A DNA stretch of 64,000 nucleotides from Aurantimicrobium minutum. GTDB lineage: Bacteria > Actinomycetota > Actinomycetes > Actinomycetales > Microbacteriaceae. Position 1 is the first letter of the stretch. Each line of letters opens with the position of its first letter. This document shows, in pieces, positions 27,396 through 39,648 of this stretch. The notes beneath the pieces were generated by a model that worked only from the letters and a program-made list of their open reading frames with translations, was not told the origin of the DNA and did no database searches. The position numbers and the translations under genes are program-made. The stretch is from positions 310,001-374,000 of the forward strand of contig NZ_JARXXV010000001.1 of assembly GCF_029893825.1 (NCBI RefSeq), read 5' to 3'.

Positions 27396-27938
27396 ATGAC
27401 TGCACGAGCCATCATGCAGGCGACTGACATGCACCGCGCGTTGACGCGGATTGCTCACGAGATCCTCGAATCTAACCGAGGCGCTCAGTCCCTTGTTCTT
27501 CTTGGCATCCCAACTCGTGGTGTCACACTCGCACATCGACTGGCTTCGATACTTGAATCCATCGTCCCTGGTGCTTCGGTTCCCGTGGGTTCACTTGATG
27601 TGACGATGTATCGCGATGACCTCTACCAACACCCCACTCGATCGACTGCGCCAACTGAAGTGCCAGTGTCTATCGACGATGCAACCGTGGTTCTTGTTGA
27701 TGACGTTCTATATAGTGGCCGAACCGTCCGTGCAGCGCTGGATGCGCTGACCGACCTTGGCCGCCCTAAGGTAGTGCGCTTGGCAGTACTTGCTGACCGC
27801 GGTCACCGTGAACTTCCCATCCGAGCAGATTTTGTTGGTAAAAACCTTCCTTCAGCCCACGGCGAGCGCATCAATGTTCGATTGGTGGAACATGACGGTG
27901 AAGACGGTGTCGAAATCGAAGAGGCGGTGACCGCATGA
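27396..27938 (+). CDS. pyrR: PyrR: pyr operon RNA-binding regulator/uracil phosphoribosyltransferase
   Basis: 180-residue type I phosphoribosyltransferase that senses UMP and binds pyr mRNA. The PRPP-binding loop is [21 protein letters not shown] (seen in two parts), with [14 protein letters not shown] upstream. First gene of the pyrimidine operon; its own leader carries a PyrR-binding loop, so it probably represses itself and, through coupling, the genes behind it. It overlaps pyrB by four bases (ATGA). Confidence 0.95.
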   Translation: MTARAIMQATDMHRALTRIAHEILESNRGAQSLVLLGIPTRGVTLAHRLASILESIVPGASVPVGSLDVTMYRDDLYQHPTRSTAPTEVPVSIDDATVVLVDDVLYSGRTVRAALDALTDLGRPKVVRLAVLADRGHRELPIRADFVGKNLPSAHGERINVRLVEHDGEDGVEIEEAVTA

Positions 27939-28894
27939 AACACCTTCTCAGCACACGTGATCTCTCACGAGAGGAAGCTATTCAGCTTCTAGATATTGCT
28001 GAAGACATGGCTGCAGTCAACGAGCGTGAAGTGAAGAAGCTCCCTGCTTTACGAGGCAAGACCGTAGTGAATCTGTTTTTTGAAGATTCCACTCGAACAC
28101 GCATCTCCTTCGAGGCAGCTGAAAAGCGCCTTTCGGCAGATGTCATCAACTTTGCAGCCAAAGGTTCCAGTGTTTCTAAAGGTGAAAGTCTCAAAGACAC
28201 GACTCAGACTCTCGCGGCGATGGGGATTGACGCTGTAGTTATTCGACACGGCGCTTCTGGAGCTCCTCAGGTGCTTGCACAAAGTGGCTGGATTGATGCA
28301 CCTGTGATCAATGCAGGTGACGGCACACACGAACACCCCACCCAGGCACTGCTTGATGCATTCACTATGCGCAAGCGACTGCACGGTACTGGTTCTCGAG
28401 GTAAAGGTCTTGACGGAGTCAAAGTAACCATCGTGGGGGATATCCTGCACTCGCGAGTAGCCAGGTCTAATGTGTGGCTTCTTGAAACACTTGGTGCTGA
28501 AGTTCAACTCGTGGCTCCACCCACACTGCTTCCACATGCCGTTGATAGCTGGCCTGTATCTGTGAGCTACAACTTGGATGAGGCCCTTGCATCTAGTAAG
28601 CCAGATGTGGTGATGATGCTCCGCATTCAGCAAGAGCGTATGCATGATGCTTTCTTCCCCAACGAGCGTGAATATTCAAACTTGTGGGGTCTTACTCAAG
28701 AGCGATTCTTAGCTCTTCCAGCTAAGACAATGGTGATGCACCCCGGCCCGATGAACCGCGGTCTTGAAATTAGTTCTGCCGCAGCAGACTCACCACAATC
28801 CACAGTGCTCGAACAGGTCGCCAATGGTGTCTCTGTGCGAATGGCAGCTCTATACATGGTTCTCACCGGTGAACGAGAGGTAACTCATGACTAA
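27935..28894 (+). CDS. pyrB: Aspartate carbamoyltransferase catalytic subunit
   Basis: 319-residue enzyme that joins carbamoyl phosphate and aspartate. The carbamoyl-phosphate loop [12 protein letters not shown], the KGES part and [12 protein letters not shown] are intact. No pyrI regulatory subunit is present, as usual in actinobacteria. Overlaps pyrC by eight bases. Confidence 0.97.
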   Translation: MKHLLSTRDLSREEAIQLLDIAEDMAAVNEREVKKLPALRGKTVVNLFFEDSTRTRISFEAAEKRLSADVINFAAKGSSVSKGESLKDTTQTLAAMGIDAVVIRHGASGAPQVLAQSGWIDAPVINAGDGTHEHPTQALLDAFTMRKRLHGTGSRGKGLDGVKVTIVGDILHSRVARSNVWLLETLGAEVQLVAPPTLLPHAVDSWPVSVSYNLDEALASSKPDVVMMLRIQQERMHDAFFPNEREYSNLWGLTQERFLALPAKTMVMHPGPMNRGLEISSAAADSPQSTVLEQVANGVSVRMAALYMVLTGEREVTHD

Positions 28895-30224
28895 TCCAAA
28901 CCTGCTCATCACTGGAGCTACACTTCCTGATGGCACACGATCAGACATTCTTATTGAAGGAACTCAGATCACTGCAGTTGGCAGTGGACTCAGCTCTGCT
29001 CATGCAGAAAAGATTGATGCTGATGGTCTCGTAGTTCTTCCTGGTTTAGTAGATCTTCATACACACCTTCGTGAACCTGGTTATGAGCAGTCAGAAACTG
29101 TCCTCACTGGCACTCAAGCGGCAGCTCTTGGTGGGTTCACCTCCGTATTTGCGATGGCCAACACACTCCCGGTCGCTGACACTGCTGGCGTTGTTGAGCA
29201 GGTTTTGCGTCTTGGTTCCGAAGCTGGTTATGCGACCGTCAGACCAATCGGGGCGGTGACCAAGGGACTCGAAGGCGTTCAGCTGGCAGAACTTGGCGCA
29301 ATGGCTAACTCTCGTGCACAGGTTCGCGTGTTTTCTGACGACGGTAAGTGTGTCTTTGATCCCCTGATCATGCGTCGTGCTCTTGAATACGTCAAGACTT
29401 TCGGTGGCGTGATTGCTCAGCACGCACAGGAACCACGTCTGACGGTTGATGCTCAAATGAACGAGGGTGAGGTTTCGGCTCGCCTTGGGTTGGCAGGATG
29501 GCCAGCAGTTGCGGAAGAATCCATCATTGCCCGCGACGTCTTACTTGCCGAACACACAGGCTCGCGCCTGCACATCTGCCACCTCTCAACAGCCGGTTCT
29601 GTTGATGTCATTCGTTGGGCTAAGAAGCGAGGAATCAACGTTACTGCTGAGGTAACCCCTCACCACCTTCTGCTCACAGATGAACGTGCTGAAAGTTATG
29701 ACGCACGATTCAAGGTGAACCCACCACTTCGTCGTCAAGAAGATGTTCTTGCTCTGCGTGAAGCTCTTGCAGATGGCACCATCGACATCGTTGCTACAGA
29801 CCACGCCCCACACCCTGTTGAAACCAAGGACTGCGAATGGGGAGCTGCTGCCTTCGGAATGGTCGGTCTAGAATCAGCACTTGCCGTCGTTCACACCACC
29901 ATGGTTGAAACAGGACTCATCGGTTGGAAAGATGTTGCCAGAGTACTGTCTGAGGCTCCAGCTCGAATTGGTGGGCTTGCCTCACACGGGCACGCAATCA
30001 CTCCTGGTGTTCAAGCAGAACTGGTCTTGGTTGATCCCACCACTCGCCGCAACTTTGGTGTTGACGACCTAGCAAGCCTTTCGCACAACACTCCCTATCT
30101 TGGTGTTGAACTCTCGAGTCAAGTAGTGGCCACAATCCACCAGGGATATCTGACGGCATCTAATCGTGCGATTGTTGATGCAGAGTCAGTTGCTGCTCGT
30201 GCACAGGCGGTGCTGCGTGGATAA
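28887..30224 (+). CDS. pyrC: Dihydroorotase
   Basis: 445-residue zinc amidohydrolase that closes carbamoyl aspartate to dihydroorotate. Metal ligands H58 and H60 lie in [10 protein letters not shown]; further ligands are in QHAQEP and HICHLST, with the catalytic DHAPH. The ATG has GAGAGG upstream inside pyrB. The next gene starts eight bases before its end. Confidence 0.96.
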   Translation: MTNPNLLITGATLPDGTRSDILIEGTQITAVGSGLSSAHAEKIDADGLVVLPGLVDLHTHLREPGYEQSETVLTGTQAAALGGFTSVFAMANTLPVADTAGVVEQVLRLGSEAGYATVRPIGAVTKGLEGVQLAELGAMANSRAQVRVFSDDGKCVFDPLIMRRALEYVKTFGGVIAQHAQEPRLTVDAQMNEGEVSARLGLAGWPAVAEESIIARDVLLAEHTGSRLHICHLSTAGSVDVIRWAKKRGINVTAEVTPHHLLLTDERAESYDARFKVNPPLRRQEDVLALREALADGTIDIVATDHAPHPVETKDCEWGAAAFGMVGLESALAVVHTTMVETGLIGWKDVARVLSEAPARIGGLASHGHAITPGVQAELVLVDPTTRRNFGVDDLASLSHNTPYLGVELSSQVVATIHQGYLTASNRAIVDAESVAARAQAVLRG

Positions 30225-30753
30225 GGCTCTCGTCAGCGCGATTGTGGTCGCACTCATTGCGTTGGCCATCTTTGGCATGGTGATGTCATGGCGTAAGCGT
30301 GTGGCCAGAGACCGTCGTTTTTCTGTTGTGCTTCCTGGAAGCACTGCTACTTCTCATACTCAATCACCTGCTGAGTTTTCCGGCCTCTATGTCGCGACAA
30401 CCCTCGCAAACGATCCACTTCAGCGAGTGACACTTCCTGGCCTTGCTTTCCGTGCAGATTCTCACCTGTTGATGAGCACTGAGGGTGTGAGCATTGCGCC
30501 CCGGGGTGAAAAGGAAACTTTTATTCCTGCGGCACAGATTGTTCAGATTCATCGCTCACAGGTGACCATCGACAAAGCAGTTGAAAAAGATGGTCTGACT
30601 GCCATTTCATGGACTGCTTATGACAACGAACTCTCTGAGCCTGTTGAATTCACATCATTTTTCCGCATGTCCATTCCAGAAGTTCGTCTGGCATGTGAAA
30701 ACGCACTGACGACATATTTCCCCCACGCCACATCGAAAGAGGTTGCCTCGTGA
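30217..30753 (+). CDS. Small membrane protein between pyrC and carA (Rv1382-like position)
   Basis: 178 residues from GTG 30217, which overlaps the pyrC stop; the open frame extends further upstream but only as a shadow of pyrC. One N-terminal transmembrane helix (about 4-20, [17 protein letters not shown]), then an arginine-rich linker and a folded part with beta-rich, pleckstrin-homology-like appearance. Location between pyrBC and carAB is the same as Rv1382 in M. tuberculosis. Function is unknown; the linkage suggests a role tied to pyrimidine synthesis or is only inherited operon order. Confidence 0.85.
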   Translation: MDKALVSAIVVALIALAIFGMVMSWRKRVARDRRFSVVLPGSTATSHTQSPAEFSGLYVATTLANDPLQRVTLPGLAFRADSHLLMSTEGVSIAPRGEKETFIPAAQIVQIHRSQVTIDKAVEKDGLTAISWTAYDNELSEPVEFTSFFRMSIPEVRLACENALTTYFPHATSKEVAS

Positions 30754-31904
30754 GTCTCACGACCCCCAATGCCGTACTCGTCCTTGAAGACGGTTCCACC
30801 TATGAAGGCCGCGCCTATGGCGCAGAAGGAACCACCTTCGGAGAGATCGTGTTTGCGACCGGAATGTCTGGTTACCAAGAGACACTCACCGACCCTTCCT
30901 ACGCGGGACAAATTGTTCTCATGACTGCTCCTCACATCGGTAATACCGGTATGAACGATCTGGACATGGAATCTCGTCGTATCTGGGTTTCTGGATACGT
31001 CGTTCGTGATGCGTCACGCATCGTGTCCAACTTCCGTGCAGAGCGCAGCCTTGACAATGATTTAGACCACGAAGGCATCGTGGGTATTCAAGGAATAGAC
31101 ACCCGTGCAGTTACCCGCCACATCCGCTCTAAAGGTTCGATGCGTGCTGGAATTTTCTCAGGCGCTGCCGCTGATTTGAGTCACGAAGACCAGCTTAAAA
31201 AGGTTCTCGAAGCCAACCAGATGGCTGGTCAAAACCTTTCAGCTCAGGTTTCAACTCAAGAGGAATATGTTGTCCCAGCAGTGGGGGAGAAGATTGGTTC
31301 TGTTGCCATTCTTGACCTGGGTGTGAAGACTTCCACGGTCAACTACATCGCTGAGCGTGGATTCGACGCCCACGTACTTCCCCAGACGGTAACTGCTGAG
31401 CAGATTCTTTCAATGAAGCCTTCGGCACTGTTCTTCTCTAATGGCCCAGGTGACCCAGCTGCTAGTGACAAGCACGTAGAGCTCCTTCGAAGTGTGCTGA
31501 AGGAAGGGATTCCCTTCTTTGGTATTTGCTTCGGTAACCAGTTGCTTGGACGAGCCCTGGGTTTCACCACGTACAAGCTGCCTTTTGGTCACCGTGGTAT
31601 CAACCAGCCCGTTCTGGACAAGGCAACTGGCCGTGTTGAAATTACGAGCCAGAACCACGGTTTCGCTGTAGACGCTCCTATTGATGGTGTGCTCGAATCT
31701 CCCGCAGGTTTTGGACGCGTCGAAGTAAGCCACTACAGCCTCAATGACCAAGTTGTTGAAGGACTTCGATGCTTAGACATTGATGCATTCTCTGTTCAGT
31801 ACCACCCAGAAGCTGCTGCAGGTCCCCACGACAGCAACTATCTCTTTGACCGTTTCCGCGACATGGTCCTCGCGTCCGCTACTACTTCGGGAGCATCACT
31901 CTAA
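30750..31904 (+). CDS. carA: Carbamoyl-phosphate synthase small chain
   Basis: 384-residue glutaminase subunit. The N-terminal CPSase domain starts [18 protein letters not shown], and the class I amidotransferase domain has the nucleophile Cys in [10 protein letters not shown] and His/Glu in [15 protein letters not shown] start overlapping the previous stop by four bases. Passes ammonia to CarB. Confidence 0.97.
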   Translation: MSLTTPNAVLVLEDGSTYEGRAYGAEGTTFGEIVFATGMSGYQETLTDPSYAGQIVLMTAPHIGNTGMNDLDMESRRIWVSGYVVRDASRIVSNFRAERSLDNDLDHEGIVGIQGIDTRAVTRHIRSKGSMRAGIFSGAAADLSHEDQLKKVLEANQMAGQNLSAQVSTQEEYVVPAVGEKIGSVAILDLGVKTSTVNYIAERGFDAHVLPQTVTAEQILSMKPSALFFSNGPGDPAASDKHVELLRSVLKEGIPFFGICFGNQLLGRALGFTTYKLPFGHRGINQPVLDKATGRVEITSQNHGFAVDAPIDGVLESPAGFGRVEVSHYSLNDQVVEGLRCLDIDAFSVQYHPEAAAGPHDSNYLFDRFRDMVLASATTSGASL

Positions 31905-34900
31905 TGCCACGTCGTTCAGACATTAACTCCGTCCTCGTTATCGGTTCCGGGCCGATTGTGATCGGTCAAGCTTGTGAGTTTGATTACTCGGGTACTCAGG
32001 CTTGCCGCGTGCTTCGCGAAGAAGGCATCCGAGTCATTCTGGTGAATTCAAACCCAGCAACCATCATGACTGATCCTGATTTTGCTGATGCAACCTACGT
32101 AGAACCCATTACCCCTGAGGTAATTGAGTCCATCATCATCAAGGAAAAGCCAGACGCCATCCTTCCAACCCTTGGTGGCCAAACAGCTCTCAACGCAGCA
32201 ATTGCACTGCACGAGAATGGAGCTCTAGAGCGTCACGGTGTTGAACTGATTGGCGCCAAGGTTGAAGCAATCCGTAAGGGCGAAGACCGACAGATCTTCA
32301 AGGATCTGGTTATTGCCTCAGGTGCAGATGTTGCGAAGTCATACATTGCACACACCTTGGAAGAATGTTTGGAAGCCGCCAAGGATCTGGGTTACCCCCT
32401 CGTGGTGCGTCCATCGTTCACCATGGGTGGTCTGGGGTCAGGTTTTGCTTATAACGAAGAGGACCTCATCCGCATAGCCGGTGATGGTATTCACTCCAGT
32501 CCGACCAGTGAAGTGTTGCTTGAAGAGAGCATCTTGGGCTGGAAGGAATACGAGCTCGAGCTCATGCGTGACACTGCAGACAACACTGTTGTTGTGTGTT
32601 CAATTGAGAACGTTGACCCCGTCGGTGTCCACACCGGTGACTCCATCACCGTCGCTCCAGCTTTGACGCTGACTGACCGTGAGTATCAAAACCTTCGAAA
32701 CATTGGTATCGAAATCATCCGTTTGGTCGGTGTTGACACCGGTGGATGTAACATCCAGTTCGCCATTGATCCCAAGGACGGTCGCGTCATTGTGATTGAG
32801 ATGAACCCTCGTGTTTCTCGCTCATCCGCTCTTGCATCTAAGGCAACGGGATTCCCCATTGCCAAGATTGCTGCCAAGTTGGCAATCGGGTATCGACTGG
32901 ATGAAATTCCTAACGACATCACCAAAGTCACTCCAGCATCTTTCGAGCCCACACTCGATTACGTTGTGGTGAAAGTTCCTCGATTCGCTTTCGAGAAATT
33001 CCCTGCGGCAGATGCCACACTCACCACGACGATGAAATCTGTCGGTGAAGCTATGGCAATCGGTCGTAACTATGCAACGGCGCTGCAGAAGGCACTTCGA
33101 TCGCTTGAAAAGCGTGGAAGTTCATTCCACTGGGGTGAGGAAACACGCACTGTCGAGGAACTTCTCACTATCTCGAAGATTCCTACTGACGGTCGAATCG
33201 TGACGGTTCAGCAGGCACTTCGCAAGGGTGCAACGCTGGAGCAAGTCTTTGAGGCAACCAAGATTGACCCTTGGTTCATCGACCAAATCGTCTTGATCAA
33301 CGAGGTTGCCGCAGAAGTTCAGGCTGCACCAGCAATGGAGCCTTGCGTGATTCGTTATGCAAAGGACTTCGGCTTCTCCGATGCTCAGATTGCTCAATTG
33401 CGAGGTTTATCTGAGCAAGAAGTTCGTGATCTTCGTTACGCACACAACATCCGTCCTGTTTTCAAGACTGTTGACACCTGTGCTGGTGAGTTCCCGGCAC
33501 TGACTCCGTATCACTACTCCAGCTATGACTTGGAAACTGAAGTGATGCCAAGTGACCGCAAGAAGGTCGTGATTCTCGGTTCTGGCCCCAACCGTATTGG
33601 GCAGGGTGTGGAGTTTGACTACTCCTGTGTTCACTCATCCTTTGCGCTCTCGGATGCTGGTTATGAAACCATCATGATTAACTGCAACCCAGAGACTGTA
33701 TCCACCGATTACGACACAAGTGATCGCCTCTACTTTGAGCCCCTCACCCTTGAGGACGTTCTAGAAGTGATTCACGCTGAGAGCGCCTCGGGCGAATTGG
33801 TCGGCGTAGTTGTGCAGCTGGGTGGACAGACTGCATTGGGACTTGCCAAGGGTCTCAAGGCTGCCGGAGTCCCTATTTTGGGAACCACCCCAGAAGCAAT
33901 TGATCTTGCTGAAGAGCGTGGTGAATTCTCTCGAATTCTCGAGGAAGCAAACCTTCTGGCTCCACGAAATGGTACTGCAACCGATGTTGAGGGTGCAGTC
34001 AAGGTCGCAGAAGAAATCGGCTATCCAGTTCTCGTTCGTCCCTCCTATGTTCTCGGTGGTCGCGGAATGGAGATTGTCTTTGATACGGCAACTCTGCGTG
34101 ACTATTTCGTTCGCATCGATGGCCAGGCCATCGTGGGACCTGATTCACCTTTGCTTGTTGACCGTTTCTTGGACGATGCTATCGAAATTGATGTGGATGC
34201 ACTCTTTGATGGAGAGCAGCTCTACGTCGGTGGCGTGATGGAGCACATTGAAGAAGCTGGGGTTCACTCGGGTGACTCTGCGTGCACGTTGCCTCCGATT
34301 TCTTTAGGCAAGAAGGACGTTGACCGAGTCCGCGAAGCAACTCTCGCCATTGCGCAAGGCATTGGTGTGAAGGGCTTACTCAACGTTCAGTTCGCTATCG
34401 GTGCTGGTGTTCTCTACGTCCTCGAGGCAAACCCACGTGCATCACGAACAGTTCCCTTCGTCTCGAAGGCACTGGGTATTCCCTTGGCCAAGGCGGCCAG
34501 CCGCATCATGGTGGGGGAGAGCATTCGAGATCTCATTACTGAAGGTCTTCTTCCTGCTCAGGATGGTTCAGTAGTGCCTATGGACGCGCCAATCGCTGTG
34601 AAAGAAGCCGTACTTCCATTCAAGCGATTCCGCACGCTTGAGGGTAAGGTTGTCGATTCGCTTCTCGGTCCTGAAATGCGTTCAACGGGTGAAGTAATGG
34701 GTATGGATGTTAATTTCCCCATTGCTTTTGCGAAGGCACAAGCCGGTGCTTACGGTGGTCTACCTTCCTCAGGAACAGTGTTTATTTCTGTTGCTGACCG
34801 CGATAAGCGCAACATCATTCTTCCTGCCCTGCGCTTCTCGCAGCTTGGCTTCAAGATTGTTGCGACTGAGGGAACAGCTGAGATTCTTCAACGTAACGGT

Positions 34901-35194
34901 ATCCCAGCACGTGTTATCGGAAAGGTCAGTGCACACCTTGGTGACGACACCATCGTTGAGCTGCTCAACCGCGATGAAGTAGATATCGTGATCAACACTC
35001 CAAGTGGGTCAGCCGCTCGTGCTGATGGGTATGAAATTCGCGCTTCCGCTATTGCTGCCGATAAGCCACTGTTCACCAACATGGCTCAGGTCAGCGCAGC
35101 TGTTGCATCTATCGACACGATTCGTGAAGGATTTGATGTGTGCAGTCTTCAGGAATACGCCATCAAGCGACGTGAGGCATTGGCTAAGGCATGA
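31904..35194 (+). CDS. carB: Carbamoyl-phosphate synthase large chain
   Basis: 1096-residue synthetase with two homologous ATP-grasp halves: [21 protein letters not shown] opens the first and [19 protein letters not shown] (segments) the second. It ends in an MGS-like allosteric domain where UMP and ornithine act in relatives. Supplies carbamoyl phosphate for both pyrimidines and arginine. One-base overlap with carA. Confidence 0.97.
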   Translation: MPRRSDINSVLVIGSGPIVIGQACEFDYSGTQACRVLREEGIRVILVNSNPATIMTDPDFADATYVEPITPEVIESIIIKEKPDAILPTLGGQTALNAAIALHENGALERHGVELIGAKVEAIRKGEDRQIFKDLVIASGADVAKSYIAHTLEECLEAAKDLGYPLVVRPSFTMGGLGSGFAYNEEDLIRIAGDGIHSSPTSEVLLEESILGWKEYELELMRDTADNTVVVCSIENVDPVGVHTGDSITVAPALTLTDREYQNLRNIGIEIIRLVGVDTGGCNIQFAIDPKDGRVIVIEMNPRVSRSSALASKATGFPIAKIAAKLAIGYRLDEIPNDITKVTPASFEPTLDYVVVKVPRFAFEKFPAADATLTTTMKSVGEAMAIGRNYATALQKALRSLEKRGSSFHWGEETRTVEELLTISKIPTDGRIVTVQQALRKGATLEQVFEATKIDPWFIDQIVLINEVAAEVQAAPAMEPCVIRYAKDFGFSDAQIAQLRGLSEQEVRDLRYAHNIRPVFKTVDTCAGEFPALTPYHYSSYDLETEVMPSDRKKVVILGSGPNRIGQGVEFDYSCVHSSFALSDAGYETIMINCNPETVSTDYDTSDRLYFEPLTLEDVLEVIHAESASGELVGVVVQLGGQTALGLAKGLKAAGVPILGTTPEAIDLAEERGEFSRILEEANLLAPRNGTATDVEGAVKVAEEIGYPVLVRPSYVLGGRGMEIVFDTATLRDYFVRIDGQAIVGPDSPLLVDRFLDDAIEIDVDALFDGEQLYVGGVMEHIEEAGVHSGDSACTLPPISLGKKDVDRVREATLAIAQGIGVKGLLNVQFAIGAGVLYVLEANPRASRTVPFVSKALGIPLAKAASRIMVGESIRDLITEGLLPAQDGSVVPMDAPIAVKEAVLPFKRFRTLEGKVVDSLLGPEMRSTGEVMGMDVNFPIAFAKAQAGAYGGLPSSGTVFISVADRDKRNIILPALRFSQLGFKIVATEGTAEILQRNGIPARVIGKVSAHLGDDTIVELLNRDEVDIVINTPSGSAARADGYEIRASAIAADKPLFTNMAQVSAAVASIDTIREGFDVCSLQEYAIKRREALAKA

Positions 35195-36042
35195 GTGAAT
35201 TAGGCTTCGGTGAGCGTCTGAGTGCTGCTTTCGAGCAATTCGGACATCTTTGTGTCGGGATTGATCCCCACCCGTTCTTGTTGAACGAGTGGGAGTATGA
35301 CGACACCGCCGTGAGCCTGCGTGAATTTTCGCTTCGAGTCATTGATGCCTGTGTTGGTCAGGTCGGAATCATCAAACCTCAGGTTGCTTTCTATGAGCGC
35401 CATGGTGCTCGTGGCATGGAAGCACTTGAATATGTGATTCGTCGTGGGCGAGATGCAGGTTTACTGGTTATTTCTGATTGCAAACGCGGTGACATCGGCA
35501 GCACTATGGAGGCGTATGCGCAGTCATGGCTGACCCCGGGTTGGGGACTGGAGTCAGATGCGATTACGGTGAGCCCTTATTTAGGTTCTGGTGCGCTGGC
35601 TCAGACTGTGGAATATGCCTTGAGCAACAACAAGGGTGTATTCATTCTTGCTGCCACGAGTAATCCTGAGGCAGCTGTTCTGCAATCGGCTCTGGTAACT
35701 CAAGGACTTCACGAGGGGAAAAGTGTTGCCGCTGGAATTCTCAGTGATGTTGCTCAGTGGGCGACCCAGGCAGCTCCGCTCAACTCAGTAGGTGCAGTCC
35801 TCGGAGCAACCCTTGACTTGTCGAAACTGGGCATTAATCCAGACTCGTATCCGGCATTGCCTGTATTGGCGCCTGGCTTTGGTTTTCAAGGTGCTCGCGT
35901 TGAAGATGCACGCAAACTCTTTGGTTCTTTGTCACATAACTTGATAGTTTCTGAGACTCGAAGCGTTCTATCCGCCGGCCGCGAAGGTGTTGTTGAAGCG
36001 GTCACTCGACGTGCTGGAGAGGTTGCCTCCGCTCTTGTCTAA
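35191..36042 (+). CDS. pyrF: Orotidine 5'-phosphate decarboxylase
   Basis: 283-residue enzyme of the long actinobacterial/type 2 form that makes UMP. The catalytic cluster is [20 protein letters not shown] overlaps carB by four bases. The dihydroorotate dehydrogenase (pyrD) and orotate phosphoribosyltransferase (pyrE) genes are not in the window, so the operon is not the whole pathway. Confidence 0.95.
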   Translation: MSELGFGERLSAAFEQFGHLCVGIDPHPFLLNEWEYDDTAVSLREFSLRVIDACVGQVGIIKPQVAFYERHGARGMEALEYVIRRGRDAGLLVISDCKRGDIGSTMEAYAQSWLTPGWGLESDAITVSPYLGSGALAQTVEYALSNNKGVFILAATSNPEAAVLQSALVTQGLHEGKSVAAGILSDVAQWATQAAPLNSVGAVLGATLDLSKLGINPDSYPALPVLAPGFGFQGARVEDARKLFGSLSHNLIVSETRSVLSAGREGVVEAVTRRAGEVASALV

Positions 36043-36046
36043 TGTC

Positions 36047-36934
36047 ATGCCCGAAGTTGATCGTCGCGCTGCGGCGATGGCAGGCGTTGTTGCTAGAAGA
36101 AAAAGAGCAGCGATTAAAGCAGACATTTTTGCAGGAAAAAGATCAGCTTTAGATGTCTTTATCGTTGCAACTATTGATCCATCATCATCTGAGGCAACAA
36201 TCCGGGTCACAGATTTCTTAAAGTCTCTTCGAGGAATCGGCGTGAATAAGATTCCTCGAATACTTGAAGATCTCGATATTTCTCCGCGAAAACGTTTGGG
36301 TGGATTAGGTAAACACCAACGTCTTGGCTTGCGGCGATGGATTGTGGAGTATCAAGACAAACGTAATGAATCGTGGCCGGCAAAGGCAGTCGTTCTAGTT
36401 GGTCCATCTGGGGTGGGTAAAGGCACAGTTGTCAACCACATCGTTCGCAACTACCCACAAGTCCACCTCTCCATTTCAGCAACCACGCGTGATCCAAGGC
36501 CAGGAGAAATCGATGGAGTGAACTACTACTTCATTGACCATGGAGAGTTCGACGCCATGATTTACTCTGAAGCACTTCTGGAATGGGCAGAAGTTCATGG
36601 CAAAAACAAATACGGCACTCCTCGAGGCCCGATCGAAAGTGCTCTCGAGCAGGGCAAAAGTGTTCTGTTTGAAATTGATCTCCAAGGTGCCAGGCAAATT
36701 CGTGAAACCATGCCGCAGGCACGTTTGGTATTCCTTTTGCCCCCTGATTGGGACGAACTTGTTCGACGTTTACGGGAGCGTGGAACCGAATCAGAAGAAG
36801 AGATTGAGCGCCGACTTGAAACAGCTTTTGGCGAATTAGCGGCTAAAGATGAATTTGATGTTCGGGTAATTAATCGTGACGTCAGCGAAGCGGCTCAACA
36901 AGTCGTAGAATTGATGGGACTTATCAAGGAGTAA
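36047..36934 (+). CDS. gmk: Fusion of mycobacterial-type integration host factor (mIHF) and guanylate kinase
   Basis: 295 residues in one uninterrupted frame from ATG 36047, four bases after pyrF. Residues 1 to about 103 match the mIHF family: a basic N-terminal helix ([16 protein letters not shown]), then [18 protein letters not shown] and [17 protein letters not shown], the helix-two-turn-helix part that binds DNA. Residues about 112-295 are a complete guanylate kinase with P-loop GPSGVGKG (119-126), [17 protein letters not shown] and the lid [13 protein letters not shown]. In M. tuberculosis the two are separate neighbours (Rv1388, Rv1389). The kinase makes GDP from GMP; the N-terminal part may bind the nucleoid. 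Similar long guanylate kinases may exist in other Microbacteriaceae. Confidence 0.92.
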   Translation: MPEVDRRAAAMAGVVARRKRAAIKADIFAGKRSALDVFIVATIDPSSSEATIRVTDFLKSLRGIGVNKIPRILEDLDISPRKRLGGLGKHQRLGLRRWIVEYQDKRNESWPAKAVVLVGPSGVGKGTVVNHIVRNYPQVHLSISATTRDPRPGEIDGVNYYFIDHGEFDAMIYSEALLEWAEVHGKNKYGTPRGPIESALEQGKSVLFEIDLQGARQIRETMPQARLVFLLPPDWDELVRRLRERGTESEEEIERRLETAFGELAAKDEFDVRVINRDVSEAAQQVVELMGLIKE

Positions 36935-36936
36935 AC

Positions 36937-37194
36937 ATGGCTACCAAGCTTGAAGGCATTATCAACCCACCTATCGACGATCTGCTCTCGAAGGTTGAAT
37001 CTAAGTACGCACTGGTTATCTTTGCTTCCAAGCGTGCTCGTCAGATCAACGACTACTACTCTGACCTGCACGAGGGTAGCCTCTTTGACAATGTCGGTCC
37101 TCTGGTAGATTCCAACATCGATGACAAGCCACTCTCCGTTGCTATGCACGAAATCAACGAAGATAAGCTGATCGCTCGCCCACTTTCGGCCTAA
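36937..37194 (+). CDS. rpoZ: DNA-directed RNA polymerase subunit omega
   Basis: 85-residue assembly subunit of RNA polymerase that clamps beta'. Seen from the conserved [21 protein letters not shown] and [10 protein letters not shown] (segments). AAGGAG in the end of gmk precedes the ATG. Neighbours gmk and coaBC are standard. Confidence 0.95.
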   Translation: MATKLEGIINPPIDDLLSKVESKYALVIFASKRARQINDYYSDLHEGSLFDNVGPLVDSNIDDKPLSVAMHEINEDKLIARPLSA

Positions 37195-37214
37195 TTAGCG
37201 ATTCGACACCCGCT

Positions 37215-38435
37215 GTGTCGCACACACCTTTACGCATTGTCGTCGGGATAACCGGCGGCATTGCTGCATATAAAGCAGTTTCTGTCGTTCGGGAGTTTGT
37301 CAAAGACGGACATCATGTCGATGTAATCGCCACCGAGGCGGCACTTCAGTTTGTGGGGCGTCCAACTCTGGAAGCAATCAGCCGTAATCCAGTCCATGTT
37401 GGACTCTATGATGATGTTGCTCAAGTGCGTCATGTTGCGCTGGGGCAGCAAGCTGATGTGATCGTGATAGCCCCTGCAACAGCGAATACGCTTGCCCAGT
37501 TTGCAACAGGACAAGCACCTGATTTGTTGGGAAACACCGTTCTGGCCCGTCGTGGTCCATTGGTTGTCGCTCCCGCAATGCACACAGAAATGTGGGACAA
37601 CCCGGCAACTCAGGCCAACATTGACACATTACTTTCACGCGGAGTCATTGTTGTGGGACCTGGCTCTGGCCCTTTGACAGGTGCTGATGTAGGTGTTGGT
37701 CGGATGAGCGAACCAGAAGAGATCGTTTCAGCTGTTTATGCTTCGGTTACGACTCCAGTTGTGCAAGATCTTGTGGGGAGAAAGATTCTGATCACTGGAG
37801 GTGGCACCCGTGAACCCCTGGACCCTGTTCGTTACATCGGAAACAGATCATCAGGTAAACAAGCAATAGCTCTTGCACAGCAGGCACTACTGCGTGGAGC
37901 ACAGGTCACTCTCATCGCGGCACATCTTGAGGTTCCAGTTCCCTCTGGTGTCTCACTCGTGAATGTTTCTACTGCTGCACAAATGCGTGAGGCAGTATTG
38001 GCGCACATATCAACCTCAGATGTTGTGATCATGGCTGCAGCAATCTCTGATTACCGTGTCGATCACACTTCAGAATCGAAAATCAAGAAGTCTGAACATC
38101 AAGGTCAGCTCAATCTCTCCTTAGTTGAAAATCCCGACATACTCAAAGAAATTTCTACACATAAGTTCCCGGAACAAGTCATTGTTGGTTTTGCTGCAGA
38201 AACTACCTCTGGCGAGGAACTCACCTCCATTGCACGTGAGAAGTTACAGCGAAAAGGCTGTGATTATCTTGTTGTGAACCAAGTCGGGTGGGAGCAAGGT
38301 TTCGGAACAGAACGTAATGCGGTGTCCGTATTGGCATCCAACGGCGATATTCTTGAAAGTGCAACCGGGACCAAGTTGTCCGTAGCAGGAACTATTCTCG
38401 ATTGCATCACCAAACAGCCATTCCAGAACGCGTAA
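37215..38435 (+). CDS. coaBC: Bifunctional phosphopantothenoylcysteine decarboxylase/phosphopantothenate--cysteine ligase
   Basis: 406-residue enzyme for two steps of coenzyme A synthesis. The N-terminal flavin-dependent decarboxylase has [12 protein letters not shown] and [14 protein letters not shown]; the C-terminal ligase has [23 protein letters not shown] and AAISDYR. GTG start without a clear ribosome-binding site in a 20-base gap after rpoZ. Confidence 0.95.
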   Translation: MSHTPLRIVVGITGGIAAYKAVSVVREFVKDGHHVDVIATEAALQFVGRPTLEAISRNPVHVGLYDDVAQVRHVALGQQADVIVIAPATANTLAQFATGQAPDLLGNTVLARRGPLVVAPAMHTEMWDNPATQANIDTLLSRGVIVVGPGSGPLTGADVGVGRMSEPEEIVSAVYASVTTPVVQDLVGRKILITGGGTREPLDPVRYIGNRSSGKQAIALAQQALLRGAQVTLIAAHLEVPVPSGVSLVNVSTAAQMREAVLAHISTSDVVIMAAAISDYRVDHTSESKIKKSEHQGQLNLSLVENPDILKEISTHKFPEQVIVGFAAETTSGEELTSIAREKLQRKGCDYLVVNQVGWEQGFGTERNAVSVLASNGDILESATGTKLSVAGTILDCITKQPFQNA

Positions 38436-38481
38436 CTCGCGTGGCACTATCCAACGTCTACGTACGAGAGGACTAATCGCC

Positions 38482-39645
38482 ATGAGCGCCTTACGACTGT
38501 TTACTTCTGAATCTGTAACAGAAGGTCACCCTGACAAAATATGTGACCAGATTTCTGACAGCATTCTGGACAATTTGCTCGATCAAGACAAGAACAGCCG
38601 TGTTGCTGTTGAGACCCTTGTAACCACAGGCCTTGTCCACGTCGCAGGTGAAGTAACTACTGATGGTTACGCCGAAATTCCTGACATTGTTCGTGGAGTA
38701 ATTAAGGACATTGGGTATACATCCTCAGATATTGGATTTGATGGGGACAGCTGTGGCGTCTCTGTCTCGATTGGTCAGCAGTCGCCAGACATTGCGACTC
38801 TTGTTTTTGGTCAAGAGGAGCAGGGCGCAGGTGACCAAGGAATCATGTTTGGGTTTGCAACAACTGAGACTCCTCAGCTGATGCCCCTGCCCATCTACTT
38901 GTCCCACCGCATTGCAGAGCGCCTCACCGAGGTTCGTAAGACTGGTGAGCTGGGATATCTTCGTCCAGACGGTAAAACGCAGGTCACAATCGGTTACGAA
39001 GGAATCATTCCTCGCACCGTCGAAACTGTTGTCGTTTCCACCCAGCACGCTCCACAAGTTGATGAAACACTCGAAACTCTTCGAGCTGATGTCATTGAAC
39101 ACGTCATTCGTCCCGTGCTCTCTGACGCTGGCTTCGACTCCGCTGATACACGATTCATGGTTAACCCCATGGGTAAGTTCGAAATTGGCGGCCCTAAGGG
39201 AGATGCCGGGCTCACTGGTCGCAAAATCATTGTTGACACCTATGGGGGAGCAAGTCGTCACGGTGGTGGAGCCTTCTCTGGTAAAGACCCCTCTAAGGTT
39301 GATCGTTCGGCAGCATATGCCATGCGTCACGTTGCTAAGAATGCTGTAGCTGCAGGTTTTGCTGACAAACTTGAGGTACAAATTGCTTATGCAATCGGTG
39401 TTGCGCAGCCAGTTGGCTTATATGTTGAAACTTTTGGAACCGGAAAGGTTTCAGACGAGGTCATCATCACTGCAATTCGTGACACTTTTGATCTGAGCCC
39501 AGCTGGCATCATTCGTGAGCTTGAATTGCTGCGACCTATATATCGTCAAACAGCTGCATATGGTCACTTCGGCCGTGAACTTCCTGATTTCACGTGGGAA
39601 AAGTTAGACAAGGTTGATGAACTTCGTCGCTTGGCAGGTTTGTAA
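38482..39645 (+). CDS. metK: S-adenosylmethionine synthase
   Basis: 387-residue enzyme that makes SAM from Met and ATP. Starts with [21 protein letters not shown]; the P-loop-like [18 protein letters not shown] and [20 protein letters not shown] are intact. GAGAGGA precedes the ATG. SAM made here is a methyl donor for RsmB in the same gene run. No SAM riboswitch is visible in the 46-base gap. Confidence 0.98.
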   Translation: MSALRLFTSESVTEGHPDKICDQISDSILDNLLDQDKNSRVAVETLVTTGLVHVAGEVTTDGYAEIPDIVRGVIKDIGYTSSDIGFDGDSCGVSVSIGQQSPDIATLVFGQEEQGAGDQGIMFGFATTETPQLMPLPIYLSHRIAERLTEVRKTGELGYLRPDGKTQVTIGYEGIIPRTVETVVVSTQHAPQVDETLETLRADVIEHVIRPVLSDAGFDSADTRFMVNPMGKFEIGGPKGDAGLTGRKIIVDTYGGASRHGGGAFSGKDPSKVDRSAAYAMRHVAKNAVAAGFADKLEVQIAYAIGVAQPVGLYVETFGTGKVSDEVIITAIRDTFDLSPAGIIRELELLRPIYRQTAAYGHFGRELPDFTWEKLDKVDELRRLAGL

Positions 39646-39648
39646 TAC

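Noticed and set aside
38725-39381. 218-residue minus-strand open frame opposite metK
   Set aside because: Shadow of metK; no initiation signal and no similarity to a known family.
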